A stretch of DNA of 64,000 bases from Woeseiaceae bacterium (GTDB lineage: Bacteria; Pseudomonadota; Gammaproteobacteria; Steroidobacterales; Woeseiaceae), in NCBI GenBank assembly GCA_021773035.1, contig JAJFKU010000071.1, positions 20,584 through 84,583 of the forward strand, in the 5' to 3' direction. Made by a program: the position numbers and the translations under genes. Shown here piece after piece: positions 1-8,585 of the stretch; position 1 is the first letter of the stretch; the number at the start of each line of letters is the position of its first letter. Under the pieces are notes generated by a model. That model saw only the letters and a list, made by a program, of their open reading frames with translations, had not been told where the DNA came from and did no database searches.

Positions 1-1088
1 GACTACCGGAGCAAACGATCGACGATATCAAATTCGCCCAGAACCAAATCAGGAAGTTCGCCGAAATACAGCGGGCGGCACTGGTCGACGTCGAGGAAGA
101 AACGTTTCCTGGCGTGACCCTTGGACACAAGAATATTCCGGTCGATAGCGTTGGCTGTTACATCCCGGGCGGCAAGTACCCGATGGTCGCGAGTGCGCAC
201 ATGAGCGTTTTAACAGCGAAAGTTGCCGGCGTTAAGCGCGTCATTGCCTGCGCACCGCCGCATTCAGGTGGTCCGAACGACGCGATCGTTACAGCGATGC
301 ACCTTGCAGGCGCTGACGAAATCTACTGCCTTGGCGGTATCCAGGCGGTCGGCTCGATGGCATTGGGCACCGAGTCGATAGCGCCAGTTGATATGCTCGT
401 CGGCCCCGGCAACGCGTTCGTCGCTGAAGCCAAGCGGCAGTTGTATGGGCGTGTCGGCATCGATCTGTTCGCCGGACCGACCGAAACGCTCGTTATCGCC
501 GACGACAGCTGTGACGGTGAAATATGCGCTACGGACCTGCTCGGACAGGCGGAACACGGCATCAATTCGCCTGCGGTATTGCTGACGAATTCACAGACTA
601 TCGTTGACGACACACTGACTGAAATTGAAAAACAACTGCAGACGCTGGCGACTGCCGAAGTCGCCGGTCAGGCCTGGCGGGACTACGGTCAGATAATCCT
701 GTGTGACACCTACGAGGAAATGCTTGAAGAGGCCGATCGTATTGCCAGTGAACACGTGCAGGTTATGACCAGGGATCCGGACTACTTCCTGAACAACATG
801 ACGAACTACGGTGCCTTGTTCCTGGGCAAGGAGACGAACGTTTCTTACGGCGACAAAGTCATTGGCACGAATCACACCTTGCCGACAAAGAAAGCGGCGC
901 GCTATACGGGCGGCCTTTGGGTCGGGAAATTCATCAAGACCTGCACCTACCAGCGTGTGACGCCGGAAGCCAGCGCGACCATTGGCGAATACTGCTCGCG
1001 ATTGTGCGAACTGGAAGGTTTTGCCGGACATAAGGCGCAGGCCGATATTCGAGTTGCACGCTACAAGGGCAAGGAAGAAGCTGCCTGA
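1..1088 (+). CDS. Histidinol dehydrogenase-family enzyme, HpsN-like (sulfopropanediol dehydrogenase type), 5' end missing
   Basis: The reading frame is open from the first bases, so the start lies before the window; about 362 residues of a roughly 430-residue family are visible. It carries the fold's hallmarks: VGCYIPGGKYPM, LVGPGNAFVAEAKR, the DLFAGPTETLV segment and the QAEHG Zn-site region. The C-terminal stretch LPTKKAARYTGGLWVGKFIK matches the HpsN-like branch (NAD-dependent oxidation of 2,3-dihydroxypropane-1-sulfonate to sulfolactate) better than true HisD, which usually reads FASGLSVYDF there. No other histidine-synthesis gene is nearby and the next gene is a SnoaL-like protein, which also argues against a his operon. 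Family assignment is firm; the substrate is inferred. Confidence 0.85.
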   Translation, partial: LPEQTIDDIKFAQNQIRKFAEIQRAALVDVEEETFPGVTLGHKNIPVDSVGCYIPGGKYPMVASAHMSVLTAKVAGVKRVIACAPPHSGGPNDAIVTAMHLAGADEIYCLGGIQAVGSMALGTESIAPVDMLVGPGNAFVAEAKRQLYGRVGIDLFAGPTETLVIADDSCDGEICATDLLGQAEHGINSPAVLLTNSQTIVDDTLTEIEKQLQTLATAEVAGQAWRDYGQIILCDTYEEMLEEADRIASEHVQVMTRDPDYFLNNMTNYGALFLGKETNVSYGDKVIGTNHTLPTKKAARYTGGLWVGKFIKTCTYQRVTPEASATIGEYCSRLCELEGFAGHKAQADIRVARYKGKEEAA

Positions 1089-1139
1089 CCGATCGCGCAG
1101 ATATTACATTCGAAGCCAGATCAAATACTATATAGCGCA

Positions 1140-2162
1140 ATGGACACGACACGACTGCAACGCGCGAAGAAAGTGGTGCGAGAATTTCACGCCGCATTCG
1201 ATTCCGCTCCCGATGATCAGCTGAGCAATGTCCTCGCCGCACACACGCAGGACGACTATTTCTGGCGCGGCATGCACCCGTTCAACGAGCAACGCGGTGC
1301 ACGGGCAGTAGCGGAGGAGTTCTGGCTGCCGTTGCGGCACTCATTTTCGTCGCTGCAACGCCGCGAAGATGTGTTCATGGCCGGCTACAACGTAGTCGAC
1401 GAAGGCGAGACAATCTGGGTGACGAACATGGGCCATATGGTAGGTCTGTTCGACAATGACTGGCTCGGCATCCCGGCAAACCGCAGAATGACATTTCTGA
1501 GATTTGCTGAATTCCACCGCGTCGAAAACGACACGATCGCCGAATCGGCATTCTTCTGCGATGTGTTGAGCATCATGCATCAGGCCGGTTGCTACCCACT
1601 CCCCCCGCCTACCGCTGCCACCGTTATTCAACCGGGACCACGCACGCACGACGGACTGCTCTTCGATACACAACCGGCAGAAGAAAGCAGCAAGACCATC
1701 GCACTGGTCAATGAGATGATCGCGGACCTGAGTGCATTGAACCAGTCAGCCGATGATCGTTGCACGCCAGGTTTACTCAGAAAAACCTGGCACGATGACA
1801 TGATCTGGTATGGGCCGACCGGTATCGGAACAACGTATACCATCCCGCGCTACCAGGAACAGCACCAGTATCCGTTCAGGACACAATTGAAAGACAAGGT
1901 GTTCAACGGTCACATCGCGCGATTCGCCGAGGGCAGCTATGCCGGGTTCTTCGGTTGGGCAAACCTGACGAATACGCCAAGCGGCGGCTTTCTCGGATTA
2001 CCCGGAAATGACACGCGGGCCGACATGCGTGTCGTCGACATTTATCGACGTGATGGAGACAGGCTGGCCGAGAACTGGGTCTTTATCGACCTGTTGCACT
2101 GGCTTGCGATGCAGGGCCTGGATGTTCTCAAACGCCTGCGAGAATCGGGCAATTCCGTGTAG
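1140..2162 (+). CDS. SnoaL-like / NTF2-fold protein with two tandem domains
   Basis: This 340-residue soluble protein has no signal peptide. It reads as two consecutive SnoaL-type alpha+beta cone domains: residues about 1-155 (FHAAFDSAPDDQLSNVLAAH at the start, then RFAEFHRVENDTIAES) and about 190-330 (LLRKTWHDDMIWYGPTGIG, then MRVVDIYRRDGDRLAENWVF). The acidic, aromatic-lined pocket pattern is that of polyketide-cyclase/ester-cyclase relatives, but no catalytic assignment is possible. It starts 51 bases after the HpsN-like gene on the same strand, so the two are probably co-transcribed and it may act on the same small-molecule pathway. That link is inference. Confidence 0.75.
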   Translation: MDTTRLQRAKKVVREFHAAFDSAPDDQLSNVLAAHTQDDYFWRGMHPFNEQRGARAVAEEFWLPLRHSFSSLQRREDVFMAGYNVVDEGETIWVTNMGHMVGLFDNDWLGIPANRRMTFLRFAEFHRVENDTIAESAFFCDVLSIMHQAGCYPLPPPTAATVIQPGPRTHDGLLFDTQPAEESSKTIALVNEMIADLSALNQSADDRCTPGLLRKTWHDDMIWYGPTGIGTTYTIPRYQEQHQYPFRTQLKDKVFNGHIARFAEGSYAGFFGWANLTNTPSGGFLGLPGNDTRADMRVVDIYRRDGDRLAENWVFIDLLHWLAMQGLDVLKRLRESGNSV

Positions 2163-2182
2163 CTCGGCGCCTGCTGGAAGTT

Positions 2183-2719
2183 CTAGTTTAGCGGCTCGAC
2201 TTCATTATTGCCCGCTACAACGAAAGACCACCAGCCATCATCGTCGTCACTGCTCAGAACAGTCTGCCAATACCATGAGGACACATCGGTCCAGGAGTCA
2301 CGGTCGTCCGCAGCGCCAGCCTCAACAATATATTCGCAAACCCGCAGTGACGGTGAATCCCCGGATGCCAGGAAACAGCCCATCGCCACGTCCTCGAAAT
2401 TGTACTGCATGGGCAGCGGAGTCACCGTGTATCCAACACCCTTGAAGCAATCTGCAGCGGGATGTAACCATCGGGTCGGCGATTCGACCCAGCGAACAAT
2501 GATCTCGCGTGTACCGTCTGAAAAGCGCCCCACCTCTCCGGGGAAGCCCCGTACAAAGATACGTTCTCTCTCCGTAAGATCAAGCTTGGTAAGTGGCTTG
2601 CCGTCGTAGTATCCAGGCCAGCCGGGAAAACCGCTGGTTGCCTGGCCCGGTGTCTTGCTGCTCGCGAACAGGCCCGGAGCCGCGGCAGCAAAAACCGTCG
2701 CGACAAGCAGCAGCAACAA
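2183..2719 (-). CDS. EpsI-like exosortase-associated protein
   Basis: The product has an N-terminal hydrophobic segment (LLLLLVATVFAAAAP) and a soluble part with GFPGWPGYYDG, an aromatic/arginine-rich strand (IIVRWVESPTRW) and HPAADCFKGVGYTV, the His-Pro...Cys...Gly pattern typical of EpsI/exosortase C-terminal-domain proteins. I chose a TTG start at 2719 because AAGGA sits just upstream and the first hydrophobic residues then form a membrane anchor; an in-frame GTG at 2821 would overlap the exosortase by 97 bases. It is the last gene of the VIT/exosortase operon, only a few bases behind the exosortase stop. It probably assists sorting or carries part of the exosortase function; the mechanism is unknown. 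Confidence 0.7.
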   Translation of the reverse strand: MLLLLVATVFAAAAPGLFASSKTPGQATSGFPGWPGYYDGKPLTKLDLTERERIFVRGFPGEVGRFSDGTREIIVRWVESPTRWLHPAADCFKGVGYTVTPLPMQYNFEDVAMGCFLASGDSPSLRVCEYIVEAGAADDRDSWTDVSSWYWQTVLSSDDDDGWWSFVVAGNNEVEPLN

Positions 2720-2724
2720 ATTCC

Positions 2725-3579
2725 TTATACTACGGATGATGCGTTCAGCCTCTTCAATGTCACCAGTAAGCCAACGGCCGTGACAACAAATGCAATCACT
2801 CCCACCGCATCGTGCCACCACGCCGCCGGCGCAGGAAACAGTTCCGTTTCCAGGTAAAACAGGCTGCCGGCCCGCACAACGTTACCGACCAGGATAAACA
2901 GCCCGCAAACTATGAGTGCGACTGAGGTTCTCAGCACCGTTAGTTTCTGCAGATAGGCGAAAAACAAAGTCAGCAGGATACCTGCCCAGAGCATAGTAAC
3001 CCCACTGCACGGTGCGTCGAACTGGATCATTTTGTCCTGCCACACAAGATAGGTTCCCTCGCGATGCACGGATAGTCCGTTCATTCTCAGCAGTGGCACC
3101 GTCAGGCTCGCGGAAATCAGCCTTGCCGGATACCCGAGATAGAACTGCAGCGAAGGTAAAATCGGTAACGCAAATAGAATCATCCCCCAATAGGCTACCG
3201 GCGGATGGCGACCGAAAACGGCATATTGCAGCGTTAGAAAAAGGCAGACGCTCGCGATAGCGACCCTCAGGATCGACGGTGTCGGCAATAGATAAGACGC
3301 GCCGTAAATCAGCATCAGAACCACAATCGGAAGCAGCGAAAAGCGAGAAATGCATCGCTTGTCGGCAACTGTTCTCACGGCCAGGTAAGCAATCATCCCG
3401 ATGACCGCGATCATCCCAACAACGTCACCTGCGGAGTGAATCGCCCGTCGGTATAACCACGCCCACGCATCCCAGAACGCCACCAACTGGCACAGCGTAA
3501 CTGCCGCCAGCCAGATGAAACTCTCCGAGACTAAGGAACGCGCGCTGTTCGGTGCGGAGAATTTCGCCGCATCATCCAT
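2725..3579 (-). CDS. Exosortase (transmembrane cysteine transpeptidase of the PEP-CTERM system)
   Basis: A 284-residue polytopic membrane protein with about eight hydrophobic segments. The exosortase triad is in place: Cys191 in APCSGVTML, Arg236 in NVVRAG and His256 in WWHDAVG (numbering from the ATG at 3579). Exosortases cleave PEP-CTERM tails and move the substrate to a surface anchor. A plausible substrate is the upstream gene, which ends in such a tail, and an EpsI-like gene follows. The ATG at 3579 has GGGGATG upstream and overlaps the 3' end of the VIT gene by 49 bases; a GTG at 3615 is the alternative. The locus resembles other one-exosortase/one-VIT-substrate pairs; which Xrt subtype it belongs to is unresolved. 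Confidence 0.88.
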   Translation of the reverse strand: MDDAAKFSAPNSARSLVSESFIWLAAVTLCQLVAFWDAWAWLYRRAIHSAGDVVGMIAVIGMIAYLAVRTVADKRCISRFSLLPIVVLMLIYGASYLLPTPSILRVAIASVCLFLTLQYAVFGRHPPVAYWGMILFALPILPSLQFYLGYPARLISASLTVPLLRMNGLSVHREGTYLVWQDKMIQFDAPCSGVTMLWAGILLTLFFAYLQKLTVLRTSVALIVCGLFILVGNVVRAGSLFYLETELFPAPAAWWHDAVGVIAFVVTAVGLLVTLKRLNASSVV

Positions 3580-5903
3580 AGCATCATCCCCAAGACTATC
3601 AGGGCCAGTATCCACTGTTCCGGCTCCGGAATAGTGGGTACTGAGTTGGCGTTGACCGGGTTTAAGTCATTCTCTTCATATTGGCCGGCATTCTCGAGCA
3701 CAACAGCACCGCTGATGGTGGTCACCAGCTGGAATCTTGCCGCCATTGCGATCGCCTGATCCCGGTAGTTTTCAGGCTTCAGCTTCAGCAGTTTATGAAC
3801 TTCATCGCGTGCCCACAGTCGAGCGATATGGCTGGACCCCTTGGGAGCGTCAGCGCCTGCCGCGGAACCACGCTGGTACCGGTATTGCAGAGTTGCCGTC
3901 AGCGCCGCGGCGAAGTAGTCGGCGAGATCGTGTTCCGGGCCGTCGACTCTCGGAACAGTCCGTGACGACAGCTCCCAGTCGCCGTTGTCCAGCAACACGT
4001 TAGGGCCTGGTTGCAGACTGTACAGCGCAGTCTCGGGCAGCCGGGACAATCGCGTCAACGCTTGCTCAAAGGCGGTCGAGCTGTCACCAAACTCGATGGG
4101 CTGCGGCAGGTGTATCCAGAGCAACTGGCCGTTTTCGTACTGTTCGAGCTGACGGAAAGCTCTGGTCAGCGCAGGCGCATTGTCCTGACCACCCACGAAG
4201 TCGTTCGACGCCATCATTTGCAAGACGGTTTCCCGTTGAGACGATGTCCACTCGGCAATGGGCAACACGTTCTCATTCTCACCAGCGATGATCATGCCAA
4301 CGCGGGAACCGTCTGGAATGTGTTCCAGCGCACTTGAAATTTCGTCGGCGAACCCGGCCGTGTTTACCGACCCGTCCAGCACAATCACCAAAGCGTCCGC
4401 GGGTTCTCGAAGTTGCCTGACGACTTTCTGCGTGACGGGCGGCTGGCCGTCGACCTGCGCCCAGCGCGCGACCGGCGAACCCTCGCGAGGCGTCGTTATG
4501 ACTTGTCTTAAGCGCGACAAATCGGCGGCGTCGACACTGGCCGTTACCCGGTATTGCGACGCCGCGACTTGTTCAACGTCCGATTGCGGCAAAGTCGTCT
4601 GCAGAGGCTGCTGACCCTCCACCCATACCATGTGCCTGACTTTACTGCCAATAACGAAATTCCGGTCGACGATAGTCGGCAACACCAGGCGCAACATGCC
4701 CTCCGTTTGGATTTCCAGTGGTGCCGTGAAACCCAAGCGGAACTTTATCGTGCCACCGTTGCGCGGCAGTGGAAATGCCTGAGCCTGCAATCGATCGCTG
4801 CCTCGAGTTGTAACAAGAAGCGGATCTCGTTGCCGCCGGACAACACTTTGGTAGGCCTGGGTCGCCTGGGCCCGCCCGGCAAACGCCGCTTCACGCTCTT
4901 CGCCGTTCACCCACAGGGTCGCGCGCGAAGTAACGCTTTGTGGCGGCAGCGCGAGCTGCAACCTGACTTCCCGCTCTCGAGAAGAGTCGTTACGAAACTC
5001 GAGCGTCCACTCAAGGTAAGCGACGCCGTCGTCAGCCGATACAGATCCGTCGATCCGGGAGGACGTCAGGTGTAAACCCTTAATTCGGCCGCCGACTTCG
5101 GTACCGCCCTGGTCACCGTCAAACTCGAAGCCGCTCATCCGGTCCCACTGGCCACCGGAATACGGCGGTGGCCGGCTGTTGAAGGGTTCGCCGGTCACGC
5201 GGAAAAAAGTTTCGCGAACCTTGCTTGTCGGGACGTGCGTGTTACCGGAGTCAATGAAGGACATTGCGAGACCCAGCGGCCCCGACGCCCGTCCCCCCTG
5301 GTCGTAACACCGCCGCAGTAGAATATCCTCGTCTCCGAAGCTTCGCAGCAATTGCACACCACGCAGACTCACCTGCTGCGATTCGCTGGCCGCCCACTGA
5401 ATGCCCTGGTGCGCTGCTATCGATGGAATATCGAGCATGAAAAGCGTGAGGATAGCGGTGACTGCGCCCTTCCAGCCAGCAACCGGTACTTGTTCCCGGA
5501 TCACAATGGCCGAGCGGAAGCGCCGGTACAGCACGATCGCGACTACCAGCGAAACCAACGGTGCCAGCGGCAATAAGCCGATGCCAAAGTATATGATTCC
5601 AACCAGCGCGAGTGGGGTCAGTGGCAGAAAGATGAGTGTGTAACAGGCGGCGACGCCGATTGACAGGGCCGAAAAGAAACTCAGTGTCCTGACGTAGCCT
5701 TGCATATTGCCGCGCAGATGCTGCCAAAGCAGAAAGTTCGTTAGCGGAACAGCCGCGATCAGAATCCCGTGAAACACCGATGGCATGGGGTCGAAAAAGG
5801 CCTCAGCGCACCACTCCTGGATCAGCTCAAACCCGATAACGCCCGCGGGATAGACCACCCCTGTTGCGAACAGCAGCCAGCCAGGTCTCTTTACATCGTT
5901 CAT
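3531..5903 (-). CDS. Polytopic VIT/vWA-domain protein with C-terminal PEP-CTERM sorting signal
   Basis: The 790-residue product starts with about five membrane segments (residues 8-165), then a VIT-type beta domain (about 285-395, ending KFRLGFTAPL), then a vWA-like domain from about 503 with a MIDAS-like DGSVN at 510-514. Its tail has an asparagine-rich stretch, PEPEQ at 759-763, a hydrophobic helix to about 779 and a basic end, which is exactly a PEP-CTERM tripartite signal. This makes it the dedicated substrate of the exosortase encoded next. The upstream region holds an 11-base direct repeat that could be a control site. Role is unknown; VIT/vWA proteins usually mediate protein binding at the surface. 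Confidence 0.88.
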   Translation of the reverse strand: MNDVKRPGWLLFATGVVYPAGVIGFELIQEWCAEAFFDPMPSVFHGILIAAVPLTNFLLWQHLRGNMQGYVRTLSFFSALSIGVAACYTLIFLPLTPLALVGIIYFGIGLLPLAPLVSLVVAIVLYRRFRSAIVIREQVPVAGWKGAVTAILTLFMLDIPSIAAHQGIQWAASESQQVSLRGVQLLRSFGDEDILLRRCYDQGGRASGPLGLAMSFIDSGNTHVPTSKVRETFFRVTGEPFNSRPPPYSGGQWDRMSGFEFDGDQGGTEVGGRIKGLHLTSSRIDGSVSADDGVAYLEWTLEFRNDSSREREVRLQLALPPQSVTSRATLWVNGEEREAAFAGRAQATQAYQSVVRRQRDPLLVTTRGSDRLQAQAFPLPRNGGTIKFRLGFTAPLEIQTEGMLRLVLPTIVDRNFVIGSKVRHMVWVEGQQPLQTTLPQSDVEQVAASQYRVTASVDAADLSRLRQVITTPREGSPVARWAQVDGQPPVTQKVVRQLREPADALVIVLDGSVNTAGFADEISSALEHIPDGSRVGMIIAGENENVLPIAEWTSSQRETVLQMMASNDFVGGQDNAPALTRAFRQLEQYENGQLLWIHLPQPIEFGDSSTAFEQALTRLSRLPETALYSLQPGPNVLLDNGDWELSSRTVPRVDGPEHDLADYFAAALTATLQYRYQRGSAAGADAPKGSSHIARLWARDEVHKLLKLKPENYRDQAIAMAARFQLVTTISGAVVLENAGQYEENDLNPVNANSVPTIPEPEQWILALIVLGMMLWMMRRNSPHRTARVP

Positions 5904-5958
5904 GAACCCCCTCCCCAGACGTCACGATAGTAATACGCTGGTATCGAGTGCGTCTATG

Positions 5959-6000
5959 ACTGCCACAATTGATCATAGCTTGAACACCAACTGCCACAAT
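5959..6000. repeat. Pair of 11-base direct repeats upstream of the exosortase operon
   Basis: ACTGCCACAAT occurs at 5959-5969 and again at 5990-6000, start-to-start 31 bases, close to three DNA turns. The pair lies 56-97 bases before the start codon of the VIT gene and in the 211-base gap before the beta-barrel gene. That placement fits a binding site for an activator or repressor of the VIT-exosortase operon. The family of the regulator cannot be told; no clear sigma-54 -24/-12 spacing is present. Confidence 0.4.
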
Positions 6001-6114
6001 CATGCGATGAGCGGATGGGCCTTTTAAAGAGCTGATATGACGCCAGCAACAATTATCAGCGTTAGCCTGCTGGCGCTATGCGGTGCTGGTAATATAAGAA
6101 ACTCCTCGAATAGA

Positions 6115-6880
6115 TCAGAAATACCACCGAAGGCCGACGTGTGAAGACCGCGACTTCTCGCCGATATCGGTTTCTAACACCAACTGCGTCGCCTCGGTCA
6201 TCTTCACTTCAGTGCCGAAACGCCACAGGACCTCACTCCTTAGTTTCGCGCCGGTGAGTTCGTAGCTGGACCTGTCGCGATAACGCAGTTGAAGATCCAG
6301 TCCGAGACGTTCCGCCGCCTGCCAGCTAATGCCGGTGGCAACGGTTATCCCGGCATCGTTTTCCGCCAACGCTCCCCGGTGATCGAACTGCGCGCCTCCG
6401 GACGGAAGCACCATCAGAAAGCTGTCGGGCTCAAACCAGCTTCTTGAATACCCGACAGACACTTTGAGCACCGCATTCGACCACAAATCGGCGCGATAAC
6501 CGATGTCGAAATCGACAACGCGCTGGTCCAGATCAAAACGACCTGTTGCAAGTTCGTCGTCCAGACGTAGCTCTACCCTGAGGTCTCCTGTAGTTTGTTG
6601 GTAGCTGCCGCGAACGAACCACCCGCTGTCTTCGAAACCTGTCGAGCAGCCGAGTTGAAAACCAGCGCCCGTCGTCGAATCCAGCTGCAGTGAAACTGCC
6701 GGTATGGGATCGAAGCTGACGCCAGTGTGGGTGTGCATACGCGCAGCGCCGACGCTACATTCACGAACCGGTGTGTCCTCATCCCCGGCGACACAAACCT
6801 GGCTCAGCAACATGATGGGGGGCAATCACGGAAACCACGGTCCGATTGATGCGCGATATTCTAGGTGCCAACATTTTCAT
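6115..6880 (-). CDS. Outer-membrane beta-barrel protein, frameshifted in the signal peptide
   Basis: The body of the protein (about 220 residues) consists of alternating amphipathic strands and ends in the aromatic tail VGLRWYF, typical of outer-membrane barrels. The frame that encodes the barrel has no convincing start: it opens at a TTG at 6825 directly after a stop. In the neighbouring frame an ATG at 6880, with GGAG six bases upstream, begins a good signal-peptide N-terminus (MKMLAPRISRINRTVVSVI). The two frames meet at a run of six G (C on the coding strand) at 6817-6822; removing one base joins them into one continuous secreted barrel. The start overlaps the methyltransferase stop by 20 bases. 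It is either a sequencing error, a real inactivating shift or slipped-strand switching. Confidence 0.7.
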
Positions 6881-7907
6881 ACTCCGCTCCGAATCGCCCC
6901 TTGCCTGACGTAGACAAGCGGGTCTGTTTGGTACAAGCCAGGTAGATCTGCTCGATATGCCGATGATCGGTACCACAGCAGCCACCCAGTACGTTAATCC
7001 AGGGAAAGCTGCGTCTAAGCTCTGCGTATTGTTGGCCTAGCTCGTAGGGGTTGCCGTCATCAAGATCGGTGCTTTCGTCCAACTCCGCATGACTACATGC
7101 CGATGCGTTCGCGCGAACGCCTCTCAACCGCTTTGTCCATAAATCGGCATCCAAAACGCTCCGGAAATGGGTCGGATGCGCGCAGTTGATCATGTAGTAC
7201 GCCGGCCCGTTGTCGGTTATTGCGTCAACCTGTTCAATTGCATCGCGCAGTCGCTGACCGCTTGGAAGCGTTCCGTCGGTTTCCACGGTGAACGAGATAA
7301 CCGATGGAATACCCGCGTCTTTCGCAGCGTCTGCTACGCCGATCGCCTCCGGCGCGTTCGTCAATGTCATGGCGGTCACGATATCCGCGGACGTTCTCGC
7401 GAACGTTTCGATTTGCACCGAGTGATAGTCCTGTGCCTCGCTCACGGACATCAACTCGCCAGGATCGTAACCATCGCCACGGGGGCCAATACAGCCGCTG
7501 ATTACCATTGGCGACGAGCTGGTTTCGTACTGTTCCCGAATTTCTACCAGGAGCTCGATCGCTGCTTCATTCGCCCTTGACAACTCCGCAGCTGTGTACC
7601 CGAGTTGCCGACCCCAGTCTGCGCTCGCACGCCACGTCGCGCTCTCGAGGACGAATCCGGTTGAGAAACTACGGGCAAGACCTGCGTAAGTGGCGAAGTA
7701 GCGGTGAAGCAGATCACGCCCTACGGCGTCTTTAAGCAAATGAAATGCGGCAAACAAGGGTAGGTCAACACCGTCATGAAACAACAACGTGGTTTCAATC
7801 CCTCCATCTGTCAAAAACAGTTCATTGTTAAGCTGAGGCAGCTGCATTCGGTATTTGCTGGCGAAATCAGGCTGGCGCACCAGACCCGGATTGGCTGGTC
7901 GAATCAT
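6861..7907 (-). CDS. Homocysteine S-methyltransferase-family protein
   Basis: The 348-residue protein has the pterin/betaine-homocysteine methyltransferase signature: LFLTDGGIETTLLF near the N-terminus, YYMINCAHPTHF in the middle and GGCCGT near the C-terminus, which supply the three zinc-binding cysteines. Such enzymes make methionine from homocysteine using S-methylmethionine or SAM as donor. GGGAG sits just ahead of the ATG at 7907, and this ATG overlaps the stop of a truncated desaturase-like reading frame (ATGA). About 0.7 kb away lie two SAM-hydrolase-family genes, so a methionine/SAM salvage link is possible. The natural methyl donor is not determinable here. Confidence 0.85.
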   Translation of the reverse strand: MIRPANPGLVRQPDFASKYRMQLPQLNNELFLTDGGIETTLLFHDGVDLPLFAAFHLLKDAVGRDLLHRYFATYAGLARSFSTGFVLESATWRASADWGRQLGYTAAELSRANEAAIELLVEIREQYETSSSPMVISGCIGPRGDGYDPGELMSVSEAQDYHSVQIETFARTSADIVTAMTLTNAPEAIGVADAAKDAGIPSVISFTVETDGTLPSGQRLRDAIEQVDAITDNGPAYYMINCAHPTHFRSVLDADLWTKRLRGVRANASACSHAELDESTDLDDGNPYELGQQYAELRRSFPWINVLGGCCGTDHRHIEQIYLACTKQTRLSTSGKGRFGAEYENVGT

Positions 7908-8152
7908 GGCGCGCTCCCAACAGACACGGAGTCGAGCGATTTCTTCTTCGGCGCGGATACATCCCTGATTAGCGGCAGGTACGACGATAAGAAGAAATAG
8001 AGGGTGAATGAGCCCAGTGCACGCGGCATCCGGCCACCCACTTTCGGCAGATTCCTGCCAGGCGCAAGCGCCTCCCAGCGCATTAGCGCGCCGTACAGGG
8101 CGAGGAACCCCAATGAGACAGGGTCAAACAGAATTTCTATCGGATCAGGCAA
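7904..8152 (-). pseudogene. N-terminal fragment of a sterol desaturase-family membrane enzyme
   Basis: From a TTG at 8152 (GGGAGA six bases upstream) the frame encodes about 82 residues: PDPIEILFDPVSLGFLALYG, LMRWEALAPGRNLPKVGG and a hydrophobic segment SFTLYFFLSSYLPLIRD. This is the usual beginning of sterol desaturase/fatty-acid hydroxylase proteins of about 270-300 residues, but the frame then ends in a short unrelated tail. None of the histidine boxes is present, so no catalytic activity is expected. The reading frame can be extended upstream to 8362 without similarity. It ends in ATGA overlap with the methyltransferase start, so it may survive as a translated leader. Confidence 0.5.
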
Positions 8153-8345
8153 GGGTGTTTCTCCCGGGTTTGTGGTCTTCTGGAGATCAGTATTAAACCG
8201 ACCAGTTGGTACGGAATATGCTAGGGAGACGACGGTTTCCGGTCTAGTAGACGATCGGTACTTTTTCCGAACTTTTTTGTGAATATTTTGTGAATTAGTA
8301 GCTTGCATAGGTTTTCTTACACCTATTTCCGCCGGAACGGATAAG

Positions 8346-8585
8346 ATGTCGTCAAGAACCAAACGGTAGGTTTAGTAAACGGCTGCGAAAGCAGAATAGA
8401 CTCGCGAACATATCCTCGCCTCGGCCGAGGAGATCATTCTGCAGCGAGATTATTCAGGCACGTCCATCGAGCAGATCGGCGCCAGGGCGGGGATCACCAA
8501 AGGTGGTTTCTTCTGTCATCCCGGCGGCAAGTCGGAGCTCGCGAAGGGGCTGATCGTCCGTTACCTGAAGCAGGACCCGGTGTCA
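8346..8585 (+). pseudogene. Decayed TetR-family regulator (helix-turn-helix remnant)
   Basis: From 8400 the plus strand reads TREHILASAEEIILQRDYSG followed by TSIEQIGARAGITKGGFF and KSELAKGLIVRYL, which is the DNA-binding domain of TetR repressors. An in-frame ATG at 8346 begins MSSRTKR, a common TetR start, but three stops (8367, 8373, 8376) and a fourth at 8397 separate it from the domain. The tyrosine normally found in the FFYHF motif is replaced (FFCHP), and the ligand-binding part is missing because the next gene begins to overlap at 8583. It sits beside the desaturase fragment; together they look like a lost regulator/enzyme pair. Confidence 0.6.

Noticed and set aside
1..1088. Reading the first gene as hisD of a histidine operon
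   Set aside because: No his genes follow, and the C-terminal motif fits the HpsN-like branch better; the SnoaL-like neighbour is also unusual for a his operon.
5904..6114. Possible sigma-54 promoter at the TGGCAG repeats before the exosortase operon
   Set aside because: The GG and GC elements are not 10 bases apart in either repeat, so the -24/-12 rule is not met.
6037..6144. Small frame MTPATIISVSLLALCGAGNI... resembling a signal peptide
   Set aside because: Only 35 codons, weak ribosome binding site, and it overlaps the end of the barrel gene; too little to call a gene.
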